A DNA stretch of 64,000 bases from contig NZ_CP128595.1 in the NCBI RefSeq assembly GCF_030444335.1, positions 682,001 through 746,000 of the forward strand, given 5' to 3'. The position numbers and the translations under genes are program-made. Of this stretch, positions 9,598 to 17,900 are shown piece by piece; the first letter of the stretch is position 1, and every line of letters begins with the position of its first letter. The notes under the pieces are model-generated. The model did no database searches. It was given only the letters and a program-made list of their open reading frames with translations, and had not been told where the DNA came from. Source of the stretch: Polaribacter huanghezhanensis. Lineage in GTDB: Bacteria; Bacteroidota; Bacteroidia; Flavobacteriales; Flavobacteriaceae.

Positions 9598-9741
9598 CTA
9601 GTTTGCAACAACAGCAACCATTAATCTTTTATATTTATTCATTTCTAATAATGCATTTAGATAGGCCGCTATTTGTCCATTTTGCATAAACACTTTAGAA
9701 TTCTTTTTTGCTTGCTCGTATTGTTTGGTTAATTCGCTCAT
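9598..9741 (-). CDS. Small conserved-looking 47-aa protein
   Basis: A 48-codon ORF begins with ATG at 9741 on the minus strand (MSELTKQYEQAKKNSKVF) and ends with TAG at 9598. The product is 47 residues: a charged amphipathic N-terminal half, then a short Leu/Met/Ala-rich segment (AAYLNALLEMNKYKRLMVA). It looks like two short helices with no signal peptide or Cys. It has normal codon usage and fills most of a 330-bp region otherwise without a gene. I believe similar tiny proteins occur in other Flavobacteriaceae, but that is memory only. No function can be assigned. It is convergent with serS and divergent from the TPR gene. Confidence 0.6.
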   Translation of the reverse strand: MSELTKQYEQAKKNSKVFMQNGQIAAYLNALLEMNKYKRLMVAVVAN

Positions 9742-9851
9742 GATTTCAAAATTTGTTAGTTCTTATATCTTATAGACAAGTTTTGTGCCAAAATGTTACA
9801 ACACCTTTCTAGAAATCGTTTGATTTAATAAAAATTTAACGTTCTTGTTCT

Positions 9852-9859
9852 TATCTTTG
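9852..9859 (+). promoter_or_regulatory. -7 element abutting the TPR gene
   Basis: TATCTTTG lies only 6 nt before the ATG at 9866. Transcription would begin at or next to the start codon, giving a leaderless or nearly leaderless mRNA. Confidence 0.55.
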
Positions 9860-9865
9860 AATACC

Positions 9866-11638
9866 ATGAAAAAAACCATTATTCTCTTTTTTATTTTCAT
9901 TAGCTCGTTAAGTTATGGGCAAGAAGATTATCTGTTGGCAGAAAGATATTATAGTAATGGGGAATACGAAAAAGCAACACAATTATTTAAAGTGTTGTTT
10001 GATAAAAATCCGTTTAACACTACGTATTTAAAAAGGTTGATTAGTGCCTATCAAGAAACATCGCAATTTGAAACTGTAGACAAACTACTAAAACAACGTT
10101 TGATAAAATACCCAACTCACACTTATTTATATGTTGAATTAGGCTATAATTACGAAAAACAACATCAAAAAGAAACGGCAAAAATATATTATGATAAAGC
10201 CATCAATTCTATAAAGGAAAATCCTGGAATGGGCGGTTTTATTGGTCGATTATTTAAAGAAAATGCCTTGTTAGATTATGCTATTTTGGCTTTTGAAGAA
10301 ACAATTCGCTACAATAAGAACGCAAATTATGAGTTTCAAATTGCTCGGATTTATGGCGAAAAAGGAGCCTTTGAAAAAATGTTTACTTCGTATATTGATT
10401 TGATTGATAAAGAAGAAAATGCGTTAAATTTTGTACAACAATCTACAAGCAGGTATATAACAGATGACCCACTAAATAGCAACAATGTTTTATTTAAAAA
10501 AGCATTGATTAAAAAATCGGTTAGCAATCCTAAAGATGTTTGGAATCAATTATTAAGCTGGCTTTTTATCCAGCAAAAAGAATATGAAAAAGCGTTTGTT
10601 CAAGAAAAAGCACTGTACAATAGAAGTCCAGAATATCTTGTAAATATGATTGCTCTAGGACACAATTCTTACAATAACAACGCATTTGAAACAGCTAAAA
10701 AATGCTTTGATTTTGTGTTAGAAAAAAGTCCGTTTATAGATCAAACTTTAATTGCAAACTTGTATTCCGTTAAAATTGCCATTGCCACAAATCAACAAAA
10801 TATTGATTCGCTTTTTGATGCCATTTTTACGCGTTACGGAAAAAAATCTGCCACTTTAAATATTCAATTAGAATATGCAGATTACTTAACTTTTAAAAAA
10901 AATGATCCAGAAAAAGCAATAGACGTTTTAACACATGCGCTAGAAATTACAACATCCAAATTTCAAAAAGCAGCAATTAAATTAAAACTAGGCGATGTGC
11001 ATGTGTTTATTGGTAATTATAACCGAGCGTTAATTTATTTTTCTCAAGTGCAAACGAGTATCAAAAATCATCCGTTAGCGCAAGAAGCACGATTTAAAGT
11101 TGCACAAACTTCATATTTTAAAAATGATTTTAAATGGGCTTTTGCGCAATTAAAAGTACTAAAGGCTTCAACTACGCAATTAATTGCAAATGATGCTTTG
11201 GACTTGTTTTTAATTATCTCTGACAATCAACCTAAAGACTCTTTAGGCCTTGGATTGCAATTGTATGCAAAAGCAGATTTGTTCGCTTTTCAAAATAAAA
11301 ATACACAAGCAATTGATACGTTACAAAAAGTAATTGCCGAATATAAAGGTCAGAAAATTGAAGATGAAGCGTTGTTTAAACAAGCAAAATTATTTACGAA
11401 AACAAAGCAATTTCAGAAAGCAATCGACAATTATACTCAAATTATCACTTTAGATAAAGAAGGGATTTTTGTGGATGATTCACTCTATCAAATTGCAGAA
11501 ATTTATTACAATCAATTAAAAAACACAGAAAAAGCTTCGGAGTACTATCAAAAGATTATTTTTGAACATCCTTCGAGTATTTATTTGGTTGATGCTAGAA
11601 AAAAATACCGAAAAATTAGAGGAGATACAATCAATTAA
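9866..11638 (+). CDS. Exported tetratricopeptide-repeat protein
   Basis: The ATG at 9866 gives a clean signal peptide (MKKTIILFFIFISSLSYGQ) followed directly by TPR helices; the longer ORF from 9845 starts at a TTG inside the promoter and is rejected. The 590-aa mature-type protein consists almost wholly of paired amphipathic helices with TPR spacing, for example LAERYYSNGEYEKATQLF near the N-terminus, YLYVELGYNYEKQHQKETA and YQIAEIYYNQLKNTEKASEYY near the C-terminus. TPR proteins of this layout act as periplasmic or outer-membrane-associated scaffolds; the partner is unknown. The DUF4286-rsmA-mgtE genes follow 72 bp later in the same direction, but nothing ties the functions together. Confidence 0.85.
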   Translation: MKKTIILFFIFISSLSYGQEDYLLAERYYSNGEYEKATQLFKVLFDKNPFNTTYLKRLISAYQETSQFETVDKLLKQRLIKYPTHTYLYVELGYNYEKQHQKETAKIYYDKAINSIKENPGMGGFIGRLFKENALLDYAILAFEETIRYNKNANYEFQIARIYGEKGAFEKMFTSYIDLIDKEENALNFVQQSTSRYITDDPLNSNNVLFKKALIKKSVSNPKDVWNQLLSWLFIQQKEYEKAFVQEKALYNRSPEYLVNMIALGHNSYNNNAFETAKKCFDFVLEKSPFIDQTLIANLYSVKIAIATNQQNIDSLFDAIFTRYGKKSATLNIQLEYADYLTFKKNDPEKAIDVLTHALEITTSKFQKAAIKLKLGDVHVFIGNYNRALIYFSQVQTSIKNHPLAQEARFKVAQTSYFKNDFKWAFAQLKVLKASTTQLIANDALDLFLIISDNQPKDSLGLGLQLYAKADLFAFQNKNTQAIDTLQKVIAEYKGQKIEDEALFKQAKLFTKTKQFQKAIDNYTQIITLDKEGIFVDDSLYQIAEIYYNQLKNTEKASEYYQKIIFEHPSSIYLVDARKKYRKIRGDTIN

Positions 11639-11710
11639 ATAATGTATCCATAAAAAAGTGTAACCATAATTGTTGCATTAATTCATTGTTAGACACTTAC
11701 ATTAAAAACC

Positions 11711-12040
11711 ATGTACATTTATAACGTAACATTAAGCATAGACAAAAGCATTCATAAAGAATGGTTAGAATGGATTCACAACCACATTCCGGAAGTTTTG
11801 GCAACAGGAAAATTTACCTCGGCAAAATTAACCCAAGTCTTAATTGAAGAAGAAATGGGCGGAGTTACCTACTCTGTACAATACACAGCAAAAACGAGAG
11901 AAGATTTAGACAATTATTATAAAGAAGATGCAGATAGGTTACGTGTTGTCGGAATGCAGAAATTTGCAGATAAAGTACTGGTTTTTAGAACAGAATTAAA
12001 AATAGTAAGTGAATTTTTCTCGAACGAAGTAAAAAATTAA
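11711..12040 (+). CDS. DUF4286 family protein
   Basis: This is a 109-aa cytoplasmic protein with the ferredoxin-like (ABM-type) pattern of DUF4286: [21 protein letters not shown] at the N-terminus, then [17 protein letters not shown] and a C-terminal strand [12 protein letters not shown]. No catalytic residues are obvious. The gene is 2 bp upstream of rsmA, and this pairing is common in flavobacteria as I recall, so cotranscription with the rRNA methyltransferase is very likely. Function is unknown. The start is the only ATG consistent with the family. Confidence 0.88.
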   Translation: MYIYNVTLSIDKSIHKEWLEWIHNHIPEVLATGKFTSAKLTQVLIEEEMGGVTYSVQYTAKTREDLDNYYKEDADRLRVVGMQKFADKVLVFRTELKIVSEFFSNEVKN

Positions 12041-12042
12041 AT

Positions 12043-12846
12043 ATGAGTGTTAGAGCAAAAAAACATTTAGGACAACATTTTTTAACCGATGAAAGTGTCG
12101 CAAAAAAAATAGCTGATGCACTTACAGAAAACGGCTACAATCATGTTTTAGAGATTGGTCCAGGAATGGGCGTTTTGACGAAGTATCTTTTGGAGAAAAA
12201 ACCAAAAATTACCGTAATGGAACTTGATTATGATTCTGTTGCTTATTTAAAAGAATCTTTTCCTTTAGAACATGTAAAATTAGATACCAGTAAAGAGAAA
12301 TTCTCAATAATTGAAGGCGATTTTTTAAAGCAAGATATTAATAGCATTTTCAATAACCAACAGTTCGCCATCATTGGTAATTTTCCATATAATATTTCTT
12401 CACAAATACTTTTTAGAGCTATTGAAAATAGAGAACATGTTCCAGAATTTGCGGGCATGTTTCAAAAAGAAGTTGCCATGAGGATTGCAGAAAAAGAAGG
12501 CAGTAAAGTGTACGGAATTTTATCTGTTTTAACACAAGCCTTTTTTGATGTTGAGTATTTGTTTACGGTTCCTCCAACAGTTTTTAATCCGCCGCCAAAA
12601 GTAGATTCTGGCGTAATAAGATTGATCAGAAAAGAAAACTACACGCTTCCTGTAGATGAAAAATTATTTTTTAGAGTGGTAAAAATGGCATTTAATCAAC
12701 GAAGAAAAATGTTACGTGGCAGTTTAAAATCATTCAATCTTTCGGATACTTTAAAAGAAGACCCTATCTTTGTGAAACGCCCAGAACAATTATCAGTTCA
12801 AGAATTCATTAATTTGACTACAAAAATAGCAAACAATGGCATTTGA
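12043..12846 (+). CDS. rsmA: 16S rRNA (adenine1518/1519-N6)-dimethyltransferase
   Basis: RsmA (KsgA) dimethylates two adjacent adenosines in helix 45 of 16S rRNA late in 30S assembly. The 267-aa protein begins [18 protein letters not shown], the family signature. It has the SAM-binding loop [13 protein letters not shown] (about 37-49) and the catalytic NFPYN motif near 108. The Pro-rich [18 protein letters not shown] segment (about 177-194) and the C-terminal helical domain ([14 protein letters not shown]) are present. Loss would give kasugamycin resistance, by family knowledge. Its last 11 bases overlap the start of mgtE, so the two are translationally coupled. Confidence 0.96.
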   Translation: MSVRAKKHLGQHFLTDESVAKKIADALTENGYNHVLEIGPGMGVLTKYLLEKKPKITVMELDYDSVAYLKESFPLEHVKLDTSKEKFSIIEGDFLKQDINSIFNNQQFAIIGNFPYNISSQILFRAIENREHVPEFAGMFQKEVAMRIAEKEGSKVYGILSVLTQAFFDVEYLFTVPPTVFNPPPKVDSGVIRLIRKENYTLPVDEKLFFRVVKMAFNQRRKMLRGSLKSFNLSDTLKEDPIFVKRPEQLSVQEFINLTTKIANNGI

Positions 12847-14191
12847 AATCACCAAAGAACTTCTAGAAAATATTGCATTATATGTTGAAAACAAAAACAA
12901 CAATGCACTTATTGATGTATTTAAAGAAATGCATCATGCAGATATCGCAGAAGTTTTAGAAGAAATTTCTTTTGATGAAGTTGTCTATATTTTTAAACTT
13001 TTAGATAGTGTAACTACTTCAGAAATCTTAATAGAGCTTGACGAGGATATTCGTGAAAAAATATTTGAACAACTAAGTGCAAAAGAAATTGCAGAGGAAG
13101 TTGATGAGCTAGATACTGATGATGCGGCAGATATTATTGGTGAATTGTCTGAAGAAAGACAAGAAGCCGTAATGTCTCAAATAGAAGATGAAGAACATGT
13201 AAAAGAAATTGAAGAACTGCTTTCATATCACGAAAATTCTGCCGGAGGTTTAATGGCAAAAGAATTGGTAAGCGTTAATGAAAACTGGAATGTACTAAAA
13301 TGTGTAAAAGAAATGCGTATTCAAGCAGAAGAAGTTACACGCGTACATTCTATTTATGTTGTAAATGATGCGGGGCAATTAAAAGGAAGACTTTCTTTAA
13401 AAGATTTATTAGTTGCTTCTACCCGAACACATATTTCTGAAATTTATATTCCAAAAGTAGATGCTGTTCATGTAGACGAACAAGCGGAAGATGTTGCAAA
13501 CATCATGCGGAAGTATGATTTAGAGGCAATTCCTGTTGTAGATAATAATGATGTTTTGGTTGGTAGAATTACGATTGATGATATTGTAGATGTGATTAAA
13601 GAAGAAGCTGATAAAGATTACCAAATGGCCGCTGGTTTAACACAAGATGTTGAAGCAGATGATTCCATTTTTCAATTGATAAAAGGGCGCTTACCTTGGT
13701 TAATCTTAGGTTTATTTGGTAGTTTAGGTGCTGTGGTAATTATGCAAAATTTTCAAAACCTGATGGCAAATCCAGAATACAAGGCGTTGTTCTTTTTTAC
13801 ACCATTAATTGCAGCCGTTGCAGGTAATGTTGGCGTACAATCTTCTGCAATTATTGTACAAGGTTTGGCAAATGATATTATAAAAGGAAGTCTTTGGCAT
13901 CGCTTAATTAAAGAAGTTTCTATAAGTCTAATTAACAGTATTATTCTTTCTATTGTTATCATTATTTTTAGCAGAATACTTGGTTACTCGTTTAGCTTTA
14001 GTTTGGCAATTTCTATTTCTTTAATAACAGTAATTATTATTGCCTCTTTAATTGGCACATTCATCCCTTTAATTTTACACAAAAAAGGAATTGACCCTGC
14101 ATTAGCTACAGGACCATTTATTACGACAAGTAATGATATTTTTGGGATTTTAATTTATTTTATGATTGCAAAAATCATTTTAGGAATCTAA
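12836..14191 (+). CDS. mgtE: Magnesium transporter MgtE
   Basis: MgtE is a homodimeric Mg2+ channel of the inner membrane. The 451-aa protein shows the acidic N domain with repeated (D/E)-rich helices (about 20-125), two CBS domains (about 135-255) that sense cytosolic Mg2+, the connecting plug helix, and five membrane helices (about 285-450). The last of these contains [14 protein letters not shown], whose Asp lines the pore. The start overlaps rsmA by 11 nt. No riboswitch is possible directly upstream because that sequence is coding, so regulation is probably through the protein's own CBS/N-domain gating. An intrinsic terminator follows immediately. Confidence 0.95.
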   Translation: MAFEITKELLENIALYVENKNNNALIDVFKEMHHADIAEVLEEISFDEVVYIFKLLDSVTTSEILIELDEDIREKIFEQLSAKEIAEEVDELDTDDAADIIGELSEERQEAVMSQIEDEEHVKEIEELLSYHENSAGGLMAKELVSVNENWNVLKCVKEMRIQAEEVTRVHSIYVVNDAGQLKGRLSLKDLLVASTRTHISEIYIPKVDAVHVDEQAEDVANIMRKYDLEAIPVVDNNDVLVGRITIDDIVDVIKEEADKDYQMAAGLTQDVEADDSIFQLIKGRLPWLILGLFGSLGAVVIMQNFQNLMANPEYKALFFFTPLIAAVAGNVGVQSSAIIVQGLANDIIKGSLWHRLIKEVSISLINSIILSIVIIIFSRILGYSFSFSLAISISLITVIIIASLIGTFIPLILHKKGIDPALATGPFITTSNDIFGILIYFMIAKIILGI

Positions 14192-14194
14192 AAA

Positions 14195-14227
14195 AAAAGC
14201 TTCTGATTTTTCAATCAAAAGCTTTTT
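14195..14227 (+). terminator. Terminator after mgtE
   Basis: AAAAGCTTcTGATT and AATCA-AAAGCTTTT form an imperfect stem followed by T-rich sequence, starting four bases after the mgtE stop. Confidence 0.75.
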
Positions 14228-14388
14228 ATCTTCTTTTTCTCGTTTGCTTCCCTAAAAAAACAAACTAAATAGCAATTCCCACATCGTATAGATTTTGGAA
14301 TTTCTTTTATACACTACCAAAGATATATACTATTACCAAAGTGTATCTGTATAAAACCGCAAGTGAAAATGTGATTTTCCGCAAAAAA

Positions 14389-15054
14389 TCAATCAATAAT
14401 TCCTAATTCTTTTGCTTTTAAGATTAAATCTGTGTTGTTTACTGCATTTAAGTCTATCCGTAAATTTGCCAATTTACTTTCTATAGAACGCAGTTTTAAA
14501 ATTGTTCCGTCTTCTTTTTTAATGATGCCTTCTAAATTACTAATCTTAGATTGATTTGGTAATTCTTTTAAAATTTGAATGGCAACTTCATCCATTTGGA
14601 TGTTTATACTGGCTCTACGAATCATTTTTTGATGTACTTCGTGCGTATAATAAAAATCATTAGACATCATTTTTTGAATGGCAAAATTTAGCTCAGTTGC
14701 ACCACATTTTGTTTTTAATAAATACGCTAAAGGTTTTAAATTCTGAATTACATTAAAAATTCGATTGATTTCAGAATGAGCAGTAATAACGCCTATTTTT
14801 ACAGGAATTTCTTCTTTCTGTATTGCTTTAATTAAATCTTCTCCTCCATTTAGTTTTGCAGAAACCGTATCATTATCAAAACTTAAATCAGTAAAAAGAA
14901 TATCAAATGGTTCTTGTTTTAGTTTTGCGAATGCAGCATCGCAATTTGTTGTTGATGAAATCTCATAATCTCCAATTTCTTTTAGAGATGAAATAATTCC
15001 GTCAATAATTAATTGATGATCATCAACTATTAAAATTTTTAAGTTTTTAGACAT
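14389..15054 (-). CDS. Response regulator with atypical LuxR-like output domain
   Basis: This is the partner of the histidine kinase encoded just upstream; the two reading frames overlap by 8 bp. The ATG at 15054 gives MSKNLKILIVDDHQL; the ORF can be extended to 15069 but that would overlap the kinase more. The receiver domain (1-125) has the acidic pair D11/D12, phosphoacceptor D56 in LFTDLSF, T91 and K114. The C-terminal part (about 150-221) is helical and aligns with the place of a LuxR/GerE helix-turn-helix. It is divergent: the usual VSxxTVxxHxxNIxxKL becomes LRSIESKLANLRIDLNAVNN. DNA binding is therefore likely but not certain. The target is unknown. About 190 bp without a gene follow, holding only a weak inverted repeat (ATACACT/AGTGTAT, 14309-14346). 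Confidence 0.85.
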   Translation of the reverse strand: MSKNLKILIVDDHQLIIDGIISSLKEIGDYEISSTTNCDAAFAKLKQEPFDILFTDLSFDNDTVSAKLNGGEDLIKAIQKEEIPVKIGVITAHSEINRIFNVIQNLKPLAYLLKTKCGATELNFAIQKMMSNDFYYTHEVHQKMIRRASINIQMDEVAIQILKELPNQSKISNLEGIIKKEDGTILKLRSIESKLANLRIDLNAVNNTDLILKAKELGIID

Positions 15055-17014
15055 GAATGGGGGTTTCAATTTTAATAGTGGTTCCTTTATTTATAACGCT
15101 TATAATTTCTATGTTTCCGTTTAATTCTTCAATTCTTTCTCTTTGATTTTTTAACCCAATTCCGTTTGCTTTTTTAGCAAAATTAAAGCCAACTCCATTG
15201 TCTTCAATTGTTAAATAGACATTGTTTTTATCCTGCTTTAATTCAATCTTTATCTGTATTGCTTTTGCATATTTCTTTGCATTTTGCAAACTTTCTCTAG
15301 CACTTAAATACAAGGTTCTTTTAATCGGATTTGCAATCGATGTCCAGTCGTTTTCTTTTAATCCGCGAATTGTAATTTTACATTCTAAAGAAAAATAATC
15401 GCTAATTAAATTAATCATTTGATCCTTAAAAATAACCTCATTAAAATGTACACTACTTAATTGATGAGACAAATTACGAACATTATTTTTAACTTTATCT
15501 AATTTGTTTGCAACGTCAATCTGTTTTGTTTGCTCTAATTGTTGATGCAACATTCTTAAATCTCCTGCAACTTCATCATGTAAAGATTTGGCAATTTGTT
15601 GTCGCTCGTGCTCTCTAACTTCTGCTTTTTGCAATTGAGTTTCAAAAGCTACTTTTTTTCTTCTGTTCTTAAAAATCAAAAAACTAAATGCTAAAAGAAG
15701 TAAACTTCCTATTGACAATAAAAAACTAATAATTTTTTGTTGTTTTTCTTGCTCAATCTCTAATTGTTTTTTATCATTTTCTACTTTTAACTCAAAATTT
15801 TCCTTCTCTTTTTTACCTGTTTCGTAGCGTATTTTAGCAAATTGATTTTTCAGCGTTTTTTCATATTCTAAAATACTATCATTAAGTTTTATATAGCTAT
15901 GTAAATAAATATTGGCCTCTTTAGGTTTAATAAATTTTGAATTTGCAAGACTTAAAAGTATGCTTATTTCTCTTCTTGTAAATTTAGATTGCTTTGCGTA
16001 CCTCAATGCTTTGTTTGCATGATACAAAGCCTTCTTGGGATTGTTAATTTGAGAATAATATAAAAAATAATGATGATGATTTGAGGCGAGTCCGCTAATA
16101 TCTTTGATTCTAGTTTTAATCTTATTAGCCGCTTTTAATTGATCTAAAACAGTTGATAATTCCCCTTTTGATAAATAAGCGTTTGATAAATTATCTAAAG
16201 CTTTTGCATAAAGATCTGGATGTTTGATCTCCAAACTATTCATTTTTAATGCTTTTTTAAAAAACTCAATTCCTTTGTCATCGTTTTTTTCTTTAACATA
16301 TGACAATGCTGAGTTATTATAAAAGTTAAAAAGCCCAAAATATCTTTTTGATTTATCTGGATTTTTTTGACTTAATTTAAAATAGATATTAAAATATTTT
16401 CTAGCCTCATTATATTTTTTTGTTCTAAACGCAGACAATCCAAGGCAATTAATCAAATAACCCGTGTATTTATAATCTTTAATTGGCTCTAAATATTGTA
16501 AGCCTTCTACTGCTGATAATTCTGACCCTAAATAATCTTTTCCGTCTCGTTGTATATTAGACATGCTTAACAAACGTCTTCCCACCTCTAAAGAATCTTT
16601 AATCTTTGCAGAAATATTTTTTGACTCTATATAATAGTATAACGAACTGTCTTTTTTAAAATTTAGAAGATGTATTAATGCTTTATAATGATACGCTTTT
16701 GCCAAAGCAAAAGAATCTTTAGATTTTAAATATAATTTGTATAAATTGTGTTGAGCAACATCTAATCCTTCTGTTTTATTTTTAAAATAGCTTTGTAATC
16801 CTAACGCTACATTAGAAATCATAATTAAAGAGTCTATTTCTAGTTCTTCGGATAAAACAACTGCTTTTTTTAAATCTTTCAGCTGGTTTTTACCTTTGGC
16901 GTTCTCTAAAAAATAATGGATTGAATCTTTTTTTTGCAGCATTTCTTTTTGTTGTGAAAAAACAATTACACAACAAAAAAGGGATATGATACATATTGGG
17001 GTTTTAAAGTTCAT
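15047..17014 (-). CDS. TPR-containing sensor histidine kinase (HisKA_3 type)
   Basis: A 655-aa membrane sensor. A signal peptide (CIISLFCCVIVFSQQ) leads into a periplasmic TPR-like helical region (about 25-400). A coiled coil, one membrane helix (IISFLLSIGSLLLLAFSFLIF, about 425-445) and a second coiled coil follow. The dimerisation box is EHERQQIAKSLHDEVAGDL, with the phosphorylated His near 478. A GHKL ATPase domain follows, with DNGVGF and GIGLKNQRERI. This is the NarX/DesK-like class that pairs with LuxR-type regulators, consistent with the next gene. The signal sensed is unknown; the periplasmic TPRs suggest a protein or peptide ligand (inference). A 37-codon ORF lies 45 bp upstream in the same direction and shares a promoter. 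Confidence 0.9.
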   Translation of the reverse strand: MNFKTPICIISLFCCVIVFSQQKEMLQKKDSIHYFLENAKGKNQLKDLKKAVVLSEELEIDSLIMISNVALGLQSYFKNKTEGLDVAQHNLYKLYLKSKDSFALAKAYHYKALIHLLNFKKDSSLYYYIESKNISAKIKDSLEVGRRLLSMSNIQRDGKDYLGSELSAVEGLQYLEPIKDYKYTGYLINCLGLSAFRTKKYNEARKYFNIYFKLSQKNPDKSKRYFGLFNFYNNSALSYVKEKNDDKGIEFFKKALKMNSLEIKHPDLYAKALDNLSNAYLSKGELSTVLDQLKAANKIKTRIKDISGLASNHHHYFLYYSQINNPKKALYHANKALRYAKQSKFTRREISILLSLANSKFIKPKEANIYLHSYIKLNDSILEYEKTLKNQFAKIRYETGKKEKENFELKVENDKKQLEIEQEKQQKIISFLLSIGSLLLLAFSFLIFKNRRKKVAFETQLQKAEVREHERQQIAKSLHDEVAGDLRMLHQQLEQTKQIDVANKLDKVKNNVRNLSHQLSSVHFNEVIFKDQMINLISDYFSLECKITIRGLKENDWTSIANPIKRTLYLSARESLQNAKKYAKAIQIKIELKQDKNNVYLTIEDNGVGFNFAKKANGIGLKNQRERIEELNGNIEIISVINKGTTIKIETPIHV

Positions 17015-17059
17015 AAAGCAAAATGCCTTAAATCATTTAGACCTTGTTTTTAGCTACAG

Positions 17060-17173
17060 CTATCCTCCTTCACCACTCCCATTAGACTCATCTCCATCTC
17101 CAGAACTAACTGCTTCATCACCTAGTGGTTGAAGCTTTAAAATTTCATTTTTCAAGTACACATCTTTTTTCAT
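17060..17173 (-). CDS. Short Gly/Ser/Asp-rich peptide upstream of the two-component system
   Basis: A 38-codon ORF (ATG 17173, TAG ending at 17060) encodes 37 residues. The N-terminal half is MKKDVYLKNEILKLQPLGDE; the tail is small and acidic (Ser, Gly, Asp, Glu, Asn) and ends in GEGG. An in-frame ATG at 17206 would add 11 residues. The split into a Leu/Lys leader-like half and a Gly-rich end resembles ribosomal natural-product or signalling precursors of Bacteroidota. No maturase or exporter is adjacent, so this is only a suggestion. A good promoter precedes it, and no terminator separates it from the histidine kinase 45 bp downstream. It may equally be a leader peptide. The coding call rests on position, composition and promoter, not on homology. 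Confidence 0.45.
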   Translation of the reverse strand: MKKDVYLKNEILKLQPLGDEAVSSGDGDESNGSGEGG

Positions 17174-17227
17174 TTTAAGACTCTTTAAGTTAAACAAAAA
17201 CTGCATAGAGGGAATAACAATACTCTA

Positions 17228-17258
17228 TAAATATATTGTATTCCTTTTAAAACTCAAA
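17228..17258 (-). promoter_or_regulatory. Promoter of the peptide / histidine kinase / regulator operon
   Basis: On the minus strand TTTG (17258-17255), a 19-nt spacer and TATATTTA (17235-17228, 7 of 8 to TAnnTTTG with N fixed) form a promoter. It lies 22 bp before the upstream ATG at 17206. It overlaps the boundary with the upstream methyltransferase gene. Confidence 0.6.
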
Positions 17259-17260
17259 AA

Positions 17261-17788
17261 TTATTTCATCTTATTATATAAATCCCACAAAACAACACCA
17301 CAACTTACAGAAATATTTAGCGAGTGTTTTGTGCCTAATTGCGGAATTTCAACACAAAAATCAGAAGCTGAAACTACATCTTGTTGTACCCCTTTTACTT
17401 CATTTCCCATAACAACGGCATATTTCTGATTTTTCTCTGGAATAAATTCGTTCAACATTGTACTATTTTCTGCTTGTTCTATAGATACTATTTTAATCTT
17501 TGAATCCTTTAATTTTTGAATAAGCGTCAACGTATCTTTTACATATTCCCACGCAACAGATTCTGTTGCGCCCAATGCGGTTTTATGAATTTCTTTATTT
17601 GGCGGAGTTGCGGTAATTCCGCAGAGATAAATTTTTTCAATCAAAAAAGCATCCGAAGTTCTAAAAACAGCACCCACATTGTTTAAACTTCTAATATTAT
17701 CTAGCACTACAATTAAAGGCGTTTTTGCAACTTCTTTAAACTCATCCACGGAGATTCTACCTAATTCGCTATTTTTTAGTTTTCTCAT
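17261..17788 (-). CDS. SpoU/TrmH-family RNA 2'-O-methyltransferase
   Basis: A 175-aa knotted (SPOUT) methyltransferase without the N-terminal substrate-binding extension of TrmH or RlmB. Motif 1 is at residues 31-43 (N31, N37, R43 in NIRSLNNVGAVFRTSD), motif 2 is MGNEVKGV near 127 and motif 3 is PQLGTKHSLNISVSCGV near 149. The key Arg, Asn and Glu residues are present, so it should be an active SAM-dependent 2'-O-methylase. The substrate could be tRNA or rRNA; a TrmH/TrmL-like tRNA role is possible but not shown. It lies divergent from mutS. Confidence 0.88.
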   Translation of the reverse strand: MRKLKNSELGRISVDEFKEVAKTPLIVVLDNIRSLNNVGAVFRTSDAFLIEKIYLCGITATPPNKEIHKTALGATESVAWEYVKDTLTLIQKLKDSKIKIVSIEQAENSTMLNEFIPEKNQKYAVVMGNEVKGVQQDVVSASDFCVEIPQLGTKHSLNISVSCGVVLWDLYNKMK

Positions 17789-17790
17789 AA

Positions 17791-17823
17791 TTCAGTTTTC
17801 AGTTAGCAGTAACAGTTGGCAGT
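17791..17823. repeat. Degenerate CAGTT heptamer patch
   Basis: TTCAGTT TTCAGTT AGCAGTA ACAGTTG GCAGT runs with a 7-bp period between the divergent methyltransferase and mutS genes. GGCAGTAA here also pairs with TTACTGCC about 30 bp further on, next to the mutS promoter. Confidence 0.65.
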
Positions 17824-17843
17824 AAAAAACTGTTTCCCGAATA

Positions 17844-17872
17844 TTGATTACTGCCTACTTTTTGTAACTTCG
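17844..17872 (+). promoter_or_regulatory. Promoter of mutS
   Basis: TTG at 17844-17846, an 18-nt spacer and TAACTTCG at 17865-17872 (one mismatch to TAnnTTTG) lie 28 nt before the TTG start of mutS. Confidence 0.55.
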
Positions 17873-17900
17873 CAAAACTAATTTAAAAATTCCGAAAGAC

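Noticed and set aside
9845..9865. Upstream TTG start of the TPR gene
   Set aside because: It overlaps the -7 box, and the signal peptide begins exactly at the ATG 9866.
12700..12835. Magnesium riboswitch before mgtE
   Set aside because: The upstream sequence is the coding end of rsmA and the genes overlap, so no leader RNA can fold there.
14309..14346. Regulatory palindrome downstream of the response regulator
   Set aside because: The inverted repeat (ATACACT/AGTGTAT) is only 7 bp with a long loop and lacks a T run; too weak to call a terminator or operator.
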